From NCBI RefSeq assembly GCF_010092445.1, contig NZ_CP048031.1:620001-684000 (forward strand): DNA of 64,000 nt. Direction: 5' to 3'. Source of the DNA: Shewanella sp. Arc9-LZ (lineage in GTDB: Bacteria; Pseudomonadota; Gammaproteobacteria; Enterobacterales; Shewanellaceae). Position numbers and translations under genes: made by a program. This document shows, piece by piece, positions 19,324 to 28,345 of this stretch. The notes under the pieces were generated by a model that ran no database searches, was not told where the DNA came from, and saw only the letters and a program-made list of their open reading frames with translations. How positions within the stretch are numbered: position 1 is the stretch's first letter; every line of letters begins with the position of its first letter.

Positions 19324-20540
19324 GCAGTAACTTACACCAAGCCGGGGTAAAGCTGCTCAAACAACTTGGGCGTCATGCCGATGTTGTCATGGATGCATAT
19401 TTGGCAGGATCGGTTAACGACACTGCTCATGATGCTGGCGTTATCGAAAAGCTGAAAAAAAGTGGCATTTTATGGCGACCAGAACCGGATCAAGAACTGC
19501 GCTTAAAGCGTTCGGTGCGGGCATTATTGGAAGAAGCATTAAGCGACGAACGTAATCGACAGATTGATGCCAACGTCGGTTCGGCGCTAGCGACAATAAA
19601 AACCTTAGCCGACCATTATAAAGAAGCGCGCCGTGATGTGGATTTTAGTGCTGCAGAAGCCTATTTAGCCGATTTAAATGAGCATGTGTACAGTTTTACC
19701 GACAGTTTACGTTATTCAATCCGGGTGTTATGGAGCCGAATTAACAACGAATTTGGTTATGTTGGGACTATAAGTGCCAAAATTCGTGAAAACGAATTAG
19801 CCCAAAGCCAGGTGTCAGAGCTGCTAAACGGCTTAGAGATGTTTCAATTTAGCGAGTTAGGTGAAATTGCTGGCGATATTCGTGAACTGCGCCGTTTGTT
19901 GATGACCAGTTTGCAAGAAACCTTAAGTCAATGTACCCAAGAGTTGAGTATTGTCCAAGCGAGATTGTATGAGTTACTTGGGCGATTTAGGCAAATACAA
20001 GGGCGCACCCGATTACTAAAAGGTTGGTTACTGCACACCAGCATGCATCCTGACTATCAACCTGAAAACCATGTAGTGCATAAAGCAGTACCGGTATTAT
20101 TTAATTGTGCTGAGGCGCTTATAGCCCCTGCAAGTGTTGATGTGTCTAACCCTCATCACGAACTAGAACTGATGGGGTTAGTGGCACAAGTTAAAGCCAT
20201 TAGTCGCGACTTATTACCAGCGGCATTGCGTGAGCATAATGTGACCTTTGAAATGGGTGACAGTGAGGATTTTGATATCCCTGAAAACCCCCTTAAAATA
20301 GCCGTGGATGAATATTTTTGTGAAGTGATTGATTCTGGTTTACGTCAATCGGCATTAAGCTATTTGCAAGAGAAGCAATTAACATGGGATGCTGAAAGTT
20401 GGCTTTATCAAGTCATTGGCGGTTATGAAGGCCTAGCCGATGAGCATAAAAATTATTTTGAGCTTGAACCGATAGGAAAACCCGATCCGGTTTATAGCGG
20501 TAACTTTATCATTAACGATGTTGAGTTATGGCTAGCCTAA
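19320..20540 (+). CDS. MukF/kleisin-like subunit of the SMC system (JetA/MksF-like)
   Basis: A 406-residue, mostly helical protein. The N-terminus looks like a winged-helix region (about 1-80), a long helical middle follows (about 90-235, including a helical run rich in Glu, Leu and Gln), and the C-terminus is again mixed alpha/beta and ends in VELWLA. This layout, winged helix-helical linker-winged helix, is that of MukF, MksF and JetA kleisins, which bridge the two SMC heads. No enzyme motif was found. Its start overlaps the MukE-like stop, and its end overlaps the Toprim gene by 13 bases, so all four proteins are made from one tightly coupled mRNA. Confidence 0.72.
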   Translation: MSSNLHQAGVKLLKQLGRHADVVMDAYLAGSVNDTAHDAGVIEKLKKSGILWRPEPDQELRLKRSVRALLEEALSDERNRQIDANVGSALATIKTLADHYKEARRDVDFSAAEAYLADLNEHVYSFTDSLRYSIRVLWSRINNEFGYVGTISAKIRENELAQSQVSELLNGLEMFQFSELGEIAGDIRELRRLLMTSLQETLSQCTQELSIVQARLYELLGRFRQIQGRTRLLKGWLLHTSMHPDYQPENHVVHKAVPVLFNCAEALIAPASVDVSNPHHELELMGLVAQVKAISRDLLPAALREHNVTFEMGDSEDFDIPENPLKIAVDEYFCEVIDSGLRQSALSYLQEKQLTWDAESWLYQVIGGYEGLADEHKNYFELEPIGKPDPVYSGNFIINDVELWLA

Positions 20541-21520
20541 GCAAAAGACAGTTACAGCTAATGGAACACGCGGCAAAGCAGCGCTTGCCGCGGGTGAAGT
20601 TCACTGCCGATTGGAAAAAATTGTATCAATTGTGGCAAATAGGTGAGACCGATGGTACTGACAAATACCTGTATTTGACCGCAAACGATTATGTTTTACT
20701 GCGTAACATGGCCCAAATTGATTCGGGTTTAGATATTCTGGCCCTTGATTTTGATGTGCCCCGCCAGCAGATGTCACAACTCAGTACTAATGAGAAATAC
20801 GCTAATATCAGCCCTGAAGCTGACTATGTATTAATTAAGCTGGCACCTAACTTATCTCAAGACCAAGTGACTGATTTAGCGCCAGACGCAGTGGTCGATT
20901 TATTATCTGTACATAATTGTTCACTGCGGTTAAAGGTCGATAGTGCAATCGCGCTTTGCCAACGACTCAATCTAACGAACCTCATCGTGGTTGAAAACCT
21001 CGACAGTTTTGATCACTTTTTTGCCAACTTATTTACCTCAGAGTTACAGGCCTTCATCAATAACTGCATGGTGTTGTATCGAGGTAGCCATGACTATTCG
21101 CCAGCAGGCCGAAAGCGTTTTTTACACTTACTTGAATCACTCAATATCAATGTCATTGGCTTTACTGACCTTGATCCAGCAGGGTTAATGATTGCCAATA
21201 CCCTTGAGTCTTGCTGCAGCATAATAGTGCCGCAACTTGCACTAGCGTCGCCAGATAAGTTATTAGCGTTAGCCCAGATAAATTCGACGGATGATTTTCA
21301 TAAACAACACAAGCAATGGGCTTATCTTAATAATTTGTATCGAGATGCACATTCTGGCGATAAATCAGATTCTCAATTTTCCGCTTCATCAGTAATATAT
21401 AATCCGCAATGGTTAGCGTTAGTGCAATGGCTCGGACAACATTGCGTGAGCATTAAACAGCAGCACATGTTAGCTAAATCGATGTCACTGACGTTGCTTA
21501 ATATCCACTGTTCAGAATAA
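20528..21520 (+). CDS. Toprim nuclease-like protein of the SMC system (JetD/MksG-like)
   Basis: A 330-residue protein with an N-terminal DNA-binding-like part (about 1-130) and a C-terminal Toprim domain. The Toprim acidic residues are visible: Glu156 in LIVVENLDS and Asp214/Asp216 in VIGFTDLDPAG, spaced as in JetD and topoisomerase VI A-type proteins. JetD/MksG relatives cleave plasmid DNA gathered by the SMC complex. Its reading frame overlaps the kleisin-like gene by 13 bases. The Toprim triad is seen directly; cleavage of invading circular DNA is inferred from the family. The protein shares the layout of DUF2220-class JetD, which supports the Wadjet reading over a chromosome-only MksBEF. 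Confidence 0.83.
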   Translation: MASLSKRQLQLMEHAAKQRLPRVKFTADWKKLYQLWQIGETDGTDKYLYLTANDYVLLRNMAQIDSGLDILALDFDVPRQQMSQLSTNEKYANISPEADYVLIKLAPNLSQDQVTDLAPDAVVDLLSVHNCSLRLKVDSAIALCQRLNLTNLIVVENLDSFDHFFANLFTSELQAFINNCMVLYRGSHDYSPAGRKRFLHLLESLNINVIGFTDLDPAGLMIANTLESCCSIIVPQLALASPDKLLALAQINSTDDFHKQHKQWAYLNNLYRDAHSGDKSDSQFSASSVIYNPQWLALVQWLGQHCVSIKQQHMLAKSMSLTLLNIHCSE

Positions 21521-21558
21521 AACCACTCTTCATAATAAAACCACTGTGCAGAATAAAA
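21511..21558. repeat. 18-bp tandem repeat spanning the Toprim gene stop codon
   Basis: Copies TTCAGAATAAAACCACTC (21511-21528), TTCATAATAAAACCACTG (21529-21546) and a partial TGCAGAATAAAA (21547-21558). The stop codon TAA of the Toprim gene (21518-21520) is inside the first copy. Confidence 0.85.
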
Positions 21559-21946
21559 AAAACACTACACTGATTGAGCCAGCTAACCCCATTTATTAAA
21601 CAGAGTTGAGCTCACTCAACCGCCAAGTAAAACCTTCAAATTGATTGTTACTCTCGCTGTCTGCTTGATTTTTATGGCTATACGCACAGATTTTAGCCGT
21701 TTCCGTCCTAAATCTATTACTGGTTATACCATCGTTAGTGATTAACTAAGTCTATAATCTATTGTTATTTTTAGCTTTTATATTGCATGCTTGTTAAGCG
21801 ACGATTAAGTCATCACTTTTGTTCATAAGGTGATTGAAATATATTGCGCTATGTCTCAGTATTTCAGCGCTCGAAAAGAATAAGCACCAGGATTGGTATA
21901 ACAATAATTAGCAACAGAAGTTGCCATTTCGAAGGGAAATTTATAG
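21521..21946. other. Intergenic region between the SMC operon and the transporter
   Basis: About 426 bases with no gene. It begins with the 18-base repeat copies. No clear terminator for the SMC operon was recognised. The 3' end has GAAGGGAAAT, the ribosome site of the transporter gene at 21947, whose promoter should also be here. Confidence 0.4.
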
Positions 21947-23206
21947 ATGACAAAATCACTTTCAGCACGGATCTTTATCGGTCTATTTTTTGGGGTTCTG
22001 CTTGGTAGCATGGTACAGTTTTTACTGGCCGATAATGCTTTTTTTGGTGGCACGTTAGTTAGCCTAGCAAGTGGTATTGGCACCATGTTCGTCAATATGA
22101 TTATGATGCTAGTAGTTCCACTGGTGTTTGTGAGTATTGTGTGTGGTGTGTGTGAGTTACAAGATTTAAAAAGCTTTGGTCGTTTAGGGGGTAAAACCTT
22201 TGGGTTTTATATCATTAATACCATGGTCGCGATTTTAGCTGCTTTTACCGTCGCAATGATATTTGAGCCCGGTAAAGGCGTGGATATGTCGAGCAACGGT
22301 TCACTGGATATTACCGCGACAGAACTGCCTGATTTAATGTCGTTAATTGTGAGTATCGTACCAAACAATCCGTTTTCAGCTTTTACCTCTGGCAATATGT
22401 TGCAAGTGATTTTTATGGCGCTATTAATGGGTGGTGTCATTAAATCAATGGGGCAATCGGTTGAGGGAGCAGTTAAAGGATTTCAAACCGCCAATAAAAT
22501 AATGATGCGCTTAATTTCAGTAGTAATGAGTTTAGCGCCATACGGTGTATTCGCCTTAATGTTTAAATTAGGCGCAACCTTAGAACCTGAAATTTTTGTC
22601 AGTGTTGTTGAATATTTAGTGCTTATTTTGGCTCTGTTATTGATTTGGATTTTTATCGTATATCCATATTCGGTCAGCCTGTTCACTCCTATTTCAGCGA
22701 AGACTTTCAGAGAAAAAACTCAAGAACAAATTCTCTTTTCATTGTCTACCGCTAGCTCAAACGCCACTATTCCGGTAACCATGCGTACCCTTACTGACAA
22801 GCTAGGTGTGAGCAAAGCGGTGGCTGGTTTTGGTGTGCCACTGGGTGCAACCATGAACATGGGCGGGGTGTCGATTTATATTACTATTGCGATTTTCTTC
22901 GTTGCGAACGCCTTTGGTATGCCAATCAGTAATGATCAAATTCCATCGTTATTGTTTAGCGTATTTTTACTTTCGGTGGGTGCTGGTGGTGTTCCTGGTG
23001 GTGGAATGGTGATGATTGGGGTATTGATTTACCAATTAGGCTTACCAGCAGAAGCATTTGTGATTGTTGCTGCATTAGACCGTATTATTGATATGGTGTT
23101 AACCTCATGTAATGTGGTCGGTGATACTGCGGTATTAACCATTGTTGATCAAACTGAACAAGCGCATCAGCTTGAGGCTGCAAAAACTACCGCTGAGGAA
23201 GTGTAA
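21947..23206 (+). CDS. DAACS-family (SLC1-like) transporter with altered substrate site
   Basis: A 419-residue polytopic symporter of the dicarboxylate/amino acid:cation family. Hairpin HP1 serines appear in STASSNATIP (268-276), the TM7 unwound motif is NMGGV (304-308), HP2 is GAGGVPGGG (345-353), and TM8 is DMVLTSCNVVGD (382-393). Known relatives such as GltPh have NMDGT in TM7 and DMGRT in TM8. Here the TM7 Asp and Thr are Gly306 and Val308, and the TM8 Arg is Leu385, so the pocket for an acidic side chain is lost. Substrate is therefore probably a neutral amino acid or another solute, not glutamate or aspartate. Asp382, Asn389 and Asp393 are kept, which argues that it is still a cation-coupled carrier. 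Confidence 0.88.
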   Translation: MTKSLSARIFIGLFFGVLLGSMVQFLLADNAFFGGTLVSLASGIGTMFVNMIMMLVVPLVFVSIVCGVCELQDLKSFGRLGGKTFGFYIINTMVAILAAFTVAMIFEPGKGVDMSSNGSLDITATELPDLMSLIVSIVPNNPFSAFTSGNMLQVIFMALLMGGVIKSMGQSVEGAVKGFQTANKIMMRLISVVMSLAPYGVFALMFKLGATLEPEIFVSVVEYLVLILALLLIWIFIVYPYSVSLFTPISAKTFREKTQEQILFSLSTASSNATIPVTMRTLTDKLGVSKAVAGFGVPLGATMNMGGVSIYITIAIFFVANAFGMPISNDQIPSLLFSVFLLSVGAGGVPGGGMVMIGVLIYQLGLPAEAFVIVAALDRIIDMVLTSCNVVGDTAVLTIVDQTEQAHQLEAAKTTAEEV

Positions 23207-23226
23207 GATCCGTTTAGCAGTATGAA

Positions 23227-23258
23227 TAAAATGGCCTGCATAGCAGGCCATTTTTATG
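23227..23258 (+). terminator. Terminator after the DAACS transporter
   Basis: AAAATGGCCTGC / GCAGGCCATTTTT with an ATA loop, about 20 bases after the stop codon. Confidence 0.9.
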
Positions 23259-23279
23259 TCTAAGGTGTTTTTTTTAAGG

Positions 23280-23335
23280 CCTTCTGTCTAAGATCTTATG
23301 TCTAAGGCCTTATGTTTAAGGTCATATGCTTAAGG
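23280..23335. repeat. 14-bp tandem repeat, four imperfect copies
   Basis: Copies CCTTCTGTCTAAGA, TCTTATGTCTAAGG, CCTTATGTTTAAGG and TCATATGCTTAAGG at 23280, 23294, 23308 and 23322. Consensus YCTTATGTCTAAGG. A related fragment lies just upstream (TTATGTCTAAGG, 23254-23265). It sits between two convergent genes, directly after a terminator. Confidence 0.85.
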
Positions 23336-23375
23336 CTTTAAATTGACGAATCTGTTGTGTCGAATATAGTAGATG

Positions 23376-24587
23376 CTATCTATGCTGCATTTTATTTTCT
23401 ATCTTAGTCATCAGCTTGAATGTCGTTTTTTCTAAATCATCTAAACCGCGATGAGCGACCTGTTCATAAGAGCGATTAATATAGCGATAAGCTTGTGGGT
23501 AGTTAAACTCAATCACCTCAAGTTCAGCCAATTCATTCAGCGCCTGTGTTTGCCCGATGGGATAGTTCATCATTTGATGATATTCAATGGCTTTTTTAAA
23601 CTGCTCTCTGGCTTCATCATTGCGACTTATGCGCTGGTTTATCATGCCGGCAAGCTGTGAAATATAACCCAATGTTAGCCAGTCTTTCACTTTAGCAGCA
23701 TTGGTTTTGGCAATGGTAAGTACACCTAATGCTTGTTCTATCCTGTCGGTTTCGGTATAGCTTTGCGCTAATAACAATCTTAGTCTGGCTAGCTCTCGCT
23801 CATCTTGCTGATGTGTAGCTAGATCGATTGCTGCTATCAATGTGGTATTAAGCTGTTGATATTGATGTTGCTGCAATTGGATGCTGGCTAGCAGACGCAT
23901 GGCAACTAAGTTATCGGGTGTGGATTTTATGAGCTTGGATAAGTGCTGCTCAGCAGCTCTAATGTCGCCAAGTTGTAGTTGTGTCATTGCATTGAACAAC
24001 AGGGGGGAACTAAGACGTGAATGGTATTGAGTTTCTGTCTTGTTATACTGTTGATTCTGTTGTAAATTATTTTGTAAATTGTGTTGTGGATTGAGCCGCT
24101 GAGTAATCATCTTTGCTGCAGCGGATAATACTTGCTCGATGCTTGAAGCGTTAACGACTCCTGCTTCTGTATGATGCTGCTGATGTAATGTAAACGCTAA
24201 TTGATATTGATTATTGGCGCCGGTAATGTTGGATTCAATCACTAATCCCGCACCGGAGATGGCCATTAATTGCTTAATATCGGCAGCTTGGCTCAAGTGG
24301 TCATTAGCGATAAGCGAGATGATATTTATAATATCTTCGGTTTGCAGTAATGGGTAACTAACACCGACATTTAGCTGATGGATAAGCACATCCATTGCGG
24401 CATAGCGATTCCATTGCGAGTCTGTGTTGTCTGTCGCGAGTTGCACCGGAAGTACTAAAATAGTGCCAATTTCTATTGCAGGGGCTTTAGTGGACATCAG
24501 ATAAGCATAAGTACTCATGCTAATAAGCAGTAAGAGTAAAATAGCCGCAATATATATTTTTTTATTCGATGGTTTGGCGGGCGGCAT
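23376..24587 (-). CDS. Membrane-anchored TPR protein resembling the periplasmic half of CadC-like regulators
   Basis: A 403-residue protein with a single hydrophobic segment near the N-terminus (about 10-30) after a short basic tail, so the bulk is periplasmic. An alpha/beta region (about 40-165) starts with ILVLPVQLATDNTDSQWNRY, like the sugar/TolB-like periplasmic part of CadC-type transmembrane regulators, then a Gln/Asn-rich spacer (about 168-185) and TPR-like helical repeats to the end. The cytoplasmic winged helix expected before the TM segment is absent, and the 206-base upstream spacer is too short to hold one. It may be a truncated regulator or a scaffold. Family assignment is tentative. 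Confidence 0.55.
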   Translation of the reverse strand: MPPAKPSNKKIYIAAILLLLLISMSTYAYLMSTKAPAIEIGTILVLPVQLATDNTDSQWNRYAAMDVLIHQLNVGVSYPLLQTEDIINIISLIANDHLSQAADIKQLMAISGAGLVIESNITGANNQYQLAFTLHQQHHTEAGVVNASSIEQVLSAAAKMITQRLNPQHNLQNNLQQNQQYNKTETQYHSRLSSPLLFNAMTQLQLGDIRAAEQHLSKLIKSTPDNLVAMRLLASIQLQQHQYQQLNTTLIAAIDLATHQQDERELARLRLLLAQSYTETDRIEQALGVLTIAKTNAAKVKDWLTLGYISQLAGMINQRISRNDEAREQFKKAIEYHQMMNYPIGQTQALNELAELEVIEFNYPQAYRYINRSYEQVAHRGLDDLEKTTFKLMTKIENKMQHR

Positions 24588-24753
24588 CGTTATAGTCCTT
24601 AATTAATATCCTGAAAATAACTTAGTGGGTATTTAAGTTATTGTAAAGAAATGATTCTTTACTGGTGCCTAATGATTCAAATTTGTATTTTGGTTAACTG
24701 TGTTTATTCGCGTCAGTGAGATCATCAATGAGCTCAACTGCAGCGCATAAATG

Positions 24754-24782
24754 AAAAAACCGCCAAAAGGCGGTTTTTTTAC
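24754..24782 (-). terminator. Terminator after fbp, symmetric
   Basis: AAAAAACCGCC / GGCGGTTTTTTT with an AAAA loop, 12 bases from the fbp stop codon. The A and T tracts allow action on either strand. Confidence 0.92.
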
Positions 24783-24793
24783 AGCATAATCAA

Positions 24794-25786
24794 TTAATCA
24801 ATTGATGGCTCTTCGCTGTAATCAATACCGTGATAGCTCAAGCAAGTATCAACTTCGTTTGCGCTACCTAAAATTACCGCAACGCGCTGATGGATTTCGG
24901 TTGGCTGAATGTCCAAAATAGTTTCATAACCTGTTGATGCTTTACCGCCAGCTTGTTCCACTAACAATGCCATTGGGTTGGCTTCATACATTAAGCGTAA
25001 CTTAAACGGTTTGGCTGGGTTTTTATTGTCTGTCGGGTAAGAGAAAATCCCACCACGACACAATACCCGATGCACATCACCTACCATTGCAGCAATCCAA
25101 CGCATGTTAAATGATTGCGCTCGTGGTCCTATTTCTCCGAGTAATAAATCGGCAATATAGGTTTGCATTGGTGCTTCCCAAAAACGCTGGTTTGACATAT
25201 TAATGGCAAACTCGGCGGTGTCCGGGGTTATTTGCACGTTATTGTCGGTCAGAAGAAACTCTTGGCTGTCTGGAGCAAGAGTATAAAACTGAGTGCCTTG
25301 ACCAGTGGTTAGCGCCATCATGGTTGATGGGCCATACAACACATAACCCGCAGCAACTTGTTTGCGGCCAGCTTGTAAAAAGCTTTGTTCGTTTAACTCT
25401 CCGGTAGGTGCTGGTAATACCGAAAAAATAGTGCCCACTAATGAGTTGATATCGATATTTGATGAGCCATCGAGTGGATCAAAACACACTAAGTATTCAC
25501 CTTTAGCGTTCACCTCAACCACATAATCTTCTTCTTCAGACGCTAAACCACGTACATTGCCATCGGTTTTAAGGGCATCTTTAAGCATGTCATTGGTGAT
25601 CACATCCAGTTTTTTCTGGGTTTCGCCTTGAATGTTTTCTTGCTCTGTTGCACCCAAAACACCCGCTAATGCACCGTGACGAACCGCACCACTAATGGCT
25701 TTTGAGGTGTCAGCTAAGGTTAATAGTAGTTGTGTTAAAGACGCGTTTACGGCTTGTGCGCTAAGGGTTTGTGCCAAAGTCTGCAT
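24794..25786 (-). CDS. fbp: Class I fructose-1,6-bisphosphatase
   Basis: A 330-residue enzyme of gluconeogenesis hydrolysing fructose-1,6-bisphosphate. The metal-binding signature [13 protein letters not shown] is at about residues 109-121, preceded by ASEEEDYVV. Downstream are [17 protein letters not shown] and the [23 protein letters not shown] segment that forms the sugar-phosphate pocket. Length matches E. coli Fbp (332). It is monocistronic: its own terminator follows, and the divergent DPP IV gene lies upstream with about 170 bases between the two starts. Confidence 0.97.
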   Translation of the reverse strand: MQTLAQTLSAQAVNASLTQLLLTLADTSKAISGAVRHGALAGVLGATEQENIQGETQKKLDVITNDMLKDALKTDGNVRGLASEEEDYVVEVNAKGEYLVCFDPLDGSSNIDINSLVGTIFSVLPAPTGELNEQSFLQAGRKQVAAGYVLYGPSTMMALTTGQGTQFYTLAPDSQEFLLTDNNVQITPDTAEFAINMSNQRFWEAPMQTYIADLLLGEIGPRAQSFNMRWIAAMVGDVHRVLCRGGIFSYPTDNKNPAKPFKLRLMYEANPMALLVEQAGGKASTGYETILDIQPTEIHQRVAVILGSANEVDTCLSYHGIDYSEEPSID

Positions 25787-25958
25787 GATTTTTCCTATGA
25801 GATTTTGCGAGGTTAAGGTCGATGTTGTTAATTCTTATCAGTTATGTGCAAATCATACCCCACAATGGCGCTAATTTCAGCGATTGTTATCTGGGGTTTT
25901 GGTTTTACTGTAAATTGAGGCAAAATGTGGGCGGATTGAATTGCCCCAAGGATTAATA

Positions 25959-28256
25959 ATGACAATAACATGGAAGCATCATGCTTTAGCGGCAGTGTCT
26001 GCCGTGCCACTCCTTTTTACTAGCCCGGTTTTTTCAGCAACCGCTAAAGGCAGCATCATGAACTCATCAACCACCGCAACACTGACTGCGATCAACGGTA
26101 GCACTACACCACTGACCATCGAACGTATTCATGCGTCACCAGCCTTAGCGGGTTCTAGCCCCCGCGGGTTGGCCTTATCGCCTAACGGAAAACGTGTAAC
26201 TTATTTATCAAGCCGTGCTGATAATCAACATTTGTATGATTTATGGCAAATGGATATCGCGACTGGTAAGCGCAGTGTACTGATTAATGCTGATCAATTA
26301 GAGGCAGGAGAACTGTCTGATGAAGAAAAAGCTCGACGAGAGCGTCAACGTATTTACGGCCAAGGGATCATGGAGTATTTCTGGTCTGAAGACAGCCAAC
26401 ATATTTTAATCCCTGCAGCGGGTAAGTTGTATTTATATGACGTTGCCAGTAATAAAGTGGCTGAGCTTGCAACCGGTGACGGTTTTGCAACCGATGCGCG
26501 TTTGTCTCCGAAAGGTCACTTTGTATCGTTTGTACGCGATCAAAACTTATTTGTATTGTCATTGGATAACCAAAAAGTAACAGCACTCACCACAGACGGT
26601 AAAGGGCCGATTAAAAATGCTATGGCAGAGTTTGTCGCCCAAGAAGAAATGGACCGTATGACAGGTTATTGGTGGGCGCCCGATGAGTCTGCTATCGCCT
26701 TTACTCGTATTGATGAAACGGGTGTGGAGTTAGTGACTCGTAATGAAATTTACGCCGAGGGGATTAAATTAACCGAGCAGCGTTACCCTTATGCAGGCAA
26801 AGCCAATGTAGAGATCGCACTGGGTGTCGTGACCTTAAAAGATCGCACTATTAGCTGGATTGATTTGGGCAAACAAAAAGACATGTATTTACCTCGCGTA
26901 GATTGGCTACCCGACAGCCAGCATGTGTCGTTCCAATGGCAAAGCCGCGATCAACAAACGTTGGATTTACGCATTGCTGCAATCTCTCAGCCGACACAAG
27001 TTACAACGGTGATTGAAGAGCGCAGCAAAGCATGGGTAAATTTAAACAATGATTTACACTTCCTAAAGCAACAAGCGGCCTTTATTTGGGGCTCTGAGCG
27101 TGATGGATTTAATCATCTGTATTTATTTGACTTACAGGGCAAACAACTTAAGCAATTAACCCAAGGTGATTGGGCGGTTGATGCGCTTGAGTATGTCGAT
27201 GAAGCAACGGGTTGGGTATATTTTAGCGGTCGTAAAGACAGTGTTGTTGAACGTCATTTGTATCGGGTTAATCTTAATAAAGGCATGGACTCCATTGAGC
27301 GAATTAGCCAAGCATCGGGTATGCATGAGGCTGTATTTGCGGATAAAAAGCCCGTTTATTTAGATTACTTTAGTAGTTTACAGCAGCCGCCGCAGATAAG
27401 TTTACACAATGATTCTGGCAAGCAGTTAGCTTGGGTTGAGCAAAATAACATTGATAAAAATCATCCGCTTTATGATTATGCTGGTTTATGGCAAATGCCT
27501 GATTTTGGTCAATTAACAGCTGAAGATGGTCAAGCATTACAATACAGACTGTTTAAACCGGTGCCTTTTGATGCCGCTAAACAGTATCCGGTTGTGGTGC
27601 GCGTATATGGTGGACCGCATGCTCAGTTAGTAGTCAACAGCTGGAGCGAGGCAGATTATTTTACTCAATATTTACTGCAGCAAGGCTATGCGGTATTTCA
27701 ATTAGATAATCGTGGCTCAGCGCATCGAGGCACGCAATTTGAACATGTCATTTATCAAAACATGGGTGATGCCGAAGTAAACGATCAAAAAGTTGGCGTT
27801 GATTACTTACGTAGCTTGCCGTTTATTGATGGTGACAATGTTGCTATTTATGGTCACAGTTATGGTGGTTATATGGCGTTGATGAGTCAGTTTAAGGCGC
27901 CGGGTTATTTTAAAGCGGCAATATCGGGTGCGCCAGTAACGGATTGGCGTTTGTACGACACTCATTATACTGAGCGTTATATGGGGAACCCGCAAACCAA
28001 TAAAAAAGGTTACGACGCCAGCAGCATTTTACCTTATGTCAAAAATTATCAATCGGGCTTATTGATGTATCACGGTATGGCTGATGATAACGTTCTGTTT
28101 GAAAACAGCACTAGAGTATATAAAGCGTTGCAAGATGAGGGTAAGTTATTCCAAATGATGGATTACCCAGGGTCTAAGCATTCAATGCGTGGCGAGAAAG
28201 TGCGTAATCATTTATATAAATCATTAGCGGCATTTTTAGATCAACAGCTGAAGTAA
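25959..28256 (+). CDS. Dipeptidyl peptidase IV (S9B), periplasmic
   Basis: A 765-residue exported serine peptidase that removes X-Pro dipeptides from peptide N-termini. A signal peptide covers about 1-28. The beta-propeller half contains VAQEEMDRMTGYWWAPD; the Glu-Glu pair is the motif that holds the substrate amino group in true DPP IV. The catalytic triad in the alpha/beta-hydrolase half is Ser634 (GHSYGGYM), Asp709 (MADDNV) and His741 (GSKHSM). An upstream TTG in frame at 25941 exists, but AAGGA at 25948-25952 fits the ATG at 25959. It complements the secreted subtilase in peptide scavenging, a marked trait of Shewanella. Confidence 0.95.
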   Translation: MTITWKHHALAAVSAVPLLFTSPVFSATAKGSIMNSSTTATLTAINGSTTPLTIERIHASPALAGSSPRGLALSPNGKRVTYLSSRADNQHLYDLWQMDIATGKRSVLINADQLEAGELSDEEKARRERQRIYGQGIMEYFWSEDSQHILIPAAGKLYLYDVASNKVAELATGDGFATDARLSPKGHFVSFVRDQNLFVLSLDNQKVTALTTDGKGPIKNAMAEFVAQEEMDRMTGYWWAPDESAIAFTRIDETGVELVTRNEIYAEGIKLTEQRYPYAGKANVEIALGVVTLKDRTISWIDLGKQKDMYLPRVDWLPDSQHVSFQWQSRDQQTLDLRIAAISQPTQVTTVIEERSKAWVNLNNDLHFLKQQAAFIWGSERDGFNHLYLFDLQGKQLKQLTQGDWAVDALEYVDEATGWVYFSGRKDSVVERHLYRVNLNKGMDSIERISQASGMHEAVFADKKPVYLDYFSSLQQPPQISLHNDSGKQLAWVEQNNIDKNHPLYDYAGLWQMPDFGQLTAEDGQALQYRLFKPVPFDAAKQYPVVVRVYGGPHAQLVVNSWSEADYFTQYLLQQGYAVFQLDNRGSAHRGTQFEHVIYQNMGDAEVNDQKVGVDYLRSLPFIDGDNVAIYGHSYGGYMALMSQFKAPGYFKAAISGAPVTDWRLYDTHYTERYMGNPQTNKKGYDASSILPYVKNYQSGLLMYHGMADDNVLFENSTRVYKALQDEGKLFQMMDYPGSKHSMRGEKVRNHLYKSLAAFLDQQLK

Positions 28257-28292
28257 TCACTATTGTGTTAAAGGATTAACGAAAAAGCAGAT

Positions 28293-28326
28293 ATAAAAAA
28301 ACCAGGTGATTCACCTGGTTTTTTAT
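28293..28326. terminator. Bidirectional terminator between DPP IV and arcA
   Basis: AAAAAAACCAGGTGA / TCACCTGGTTTTTT perfect hairpin between two convergent genes; A and T tracts flank both sides. Confidence 0.93.
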
Positions 28327-28345
28327 TGCGGTTAACCTTAAAAGA

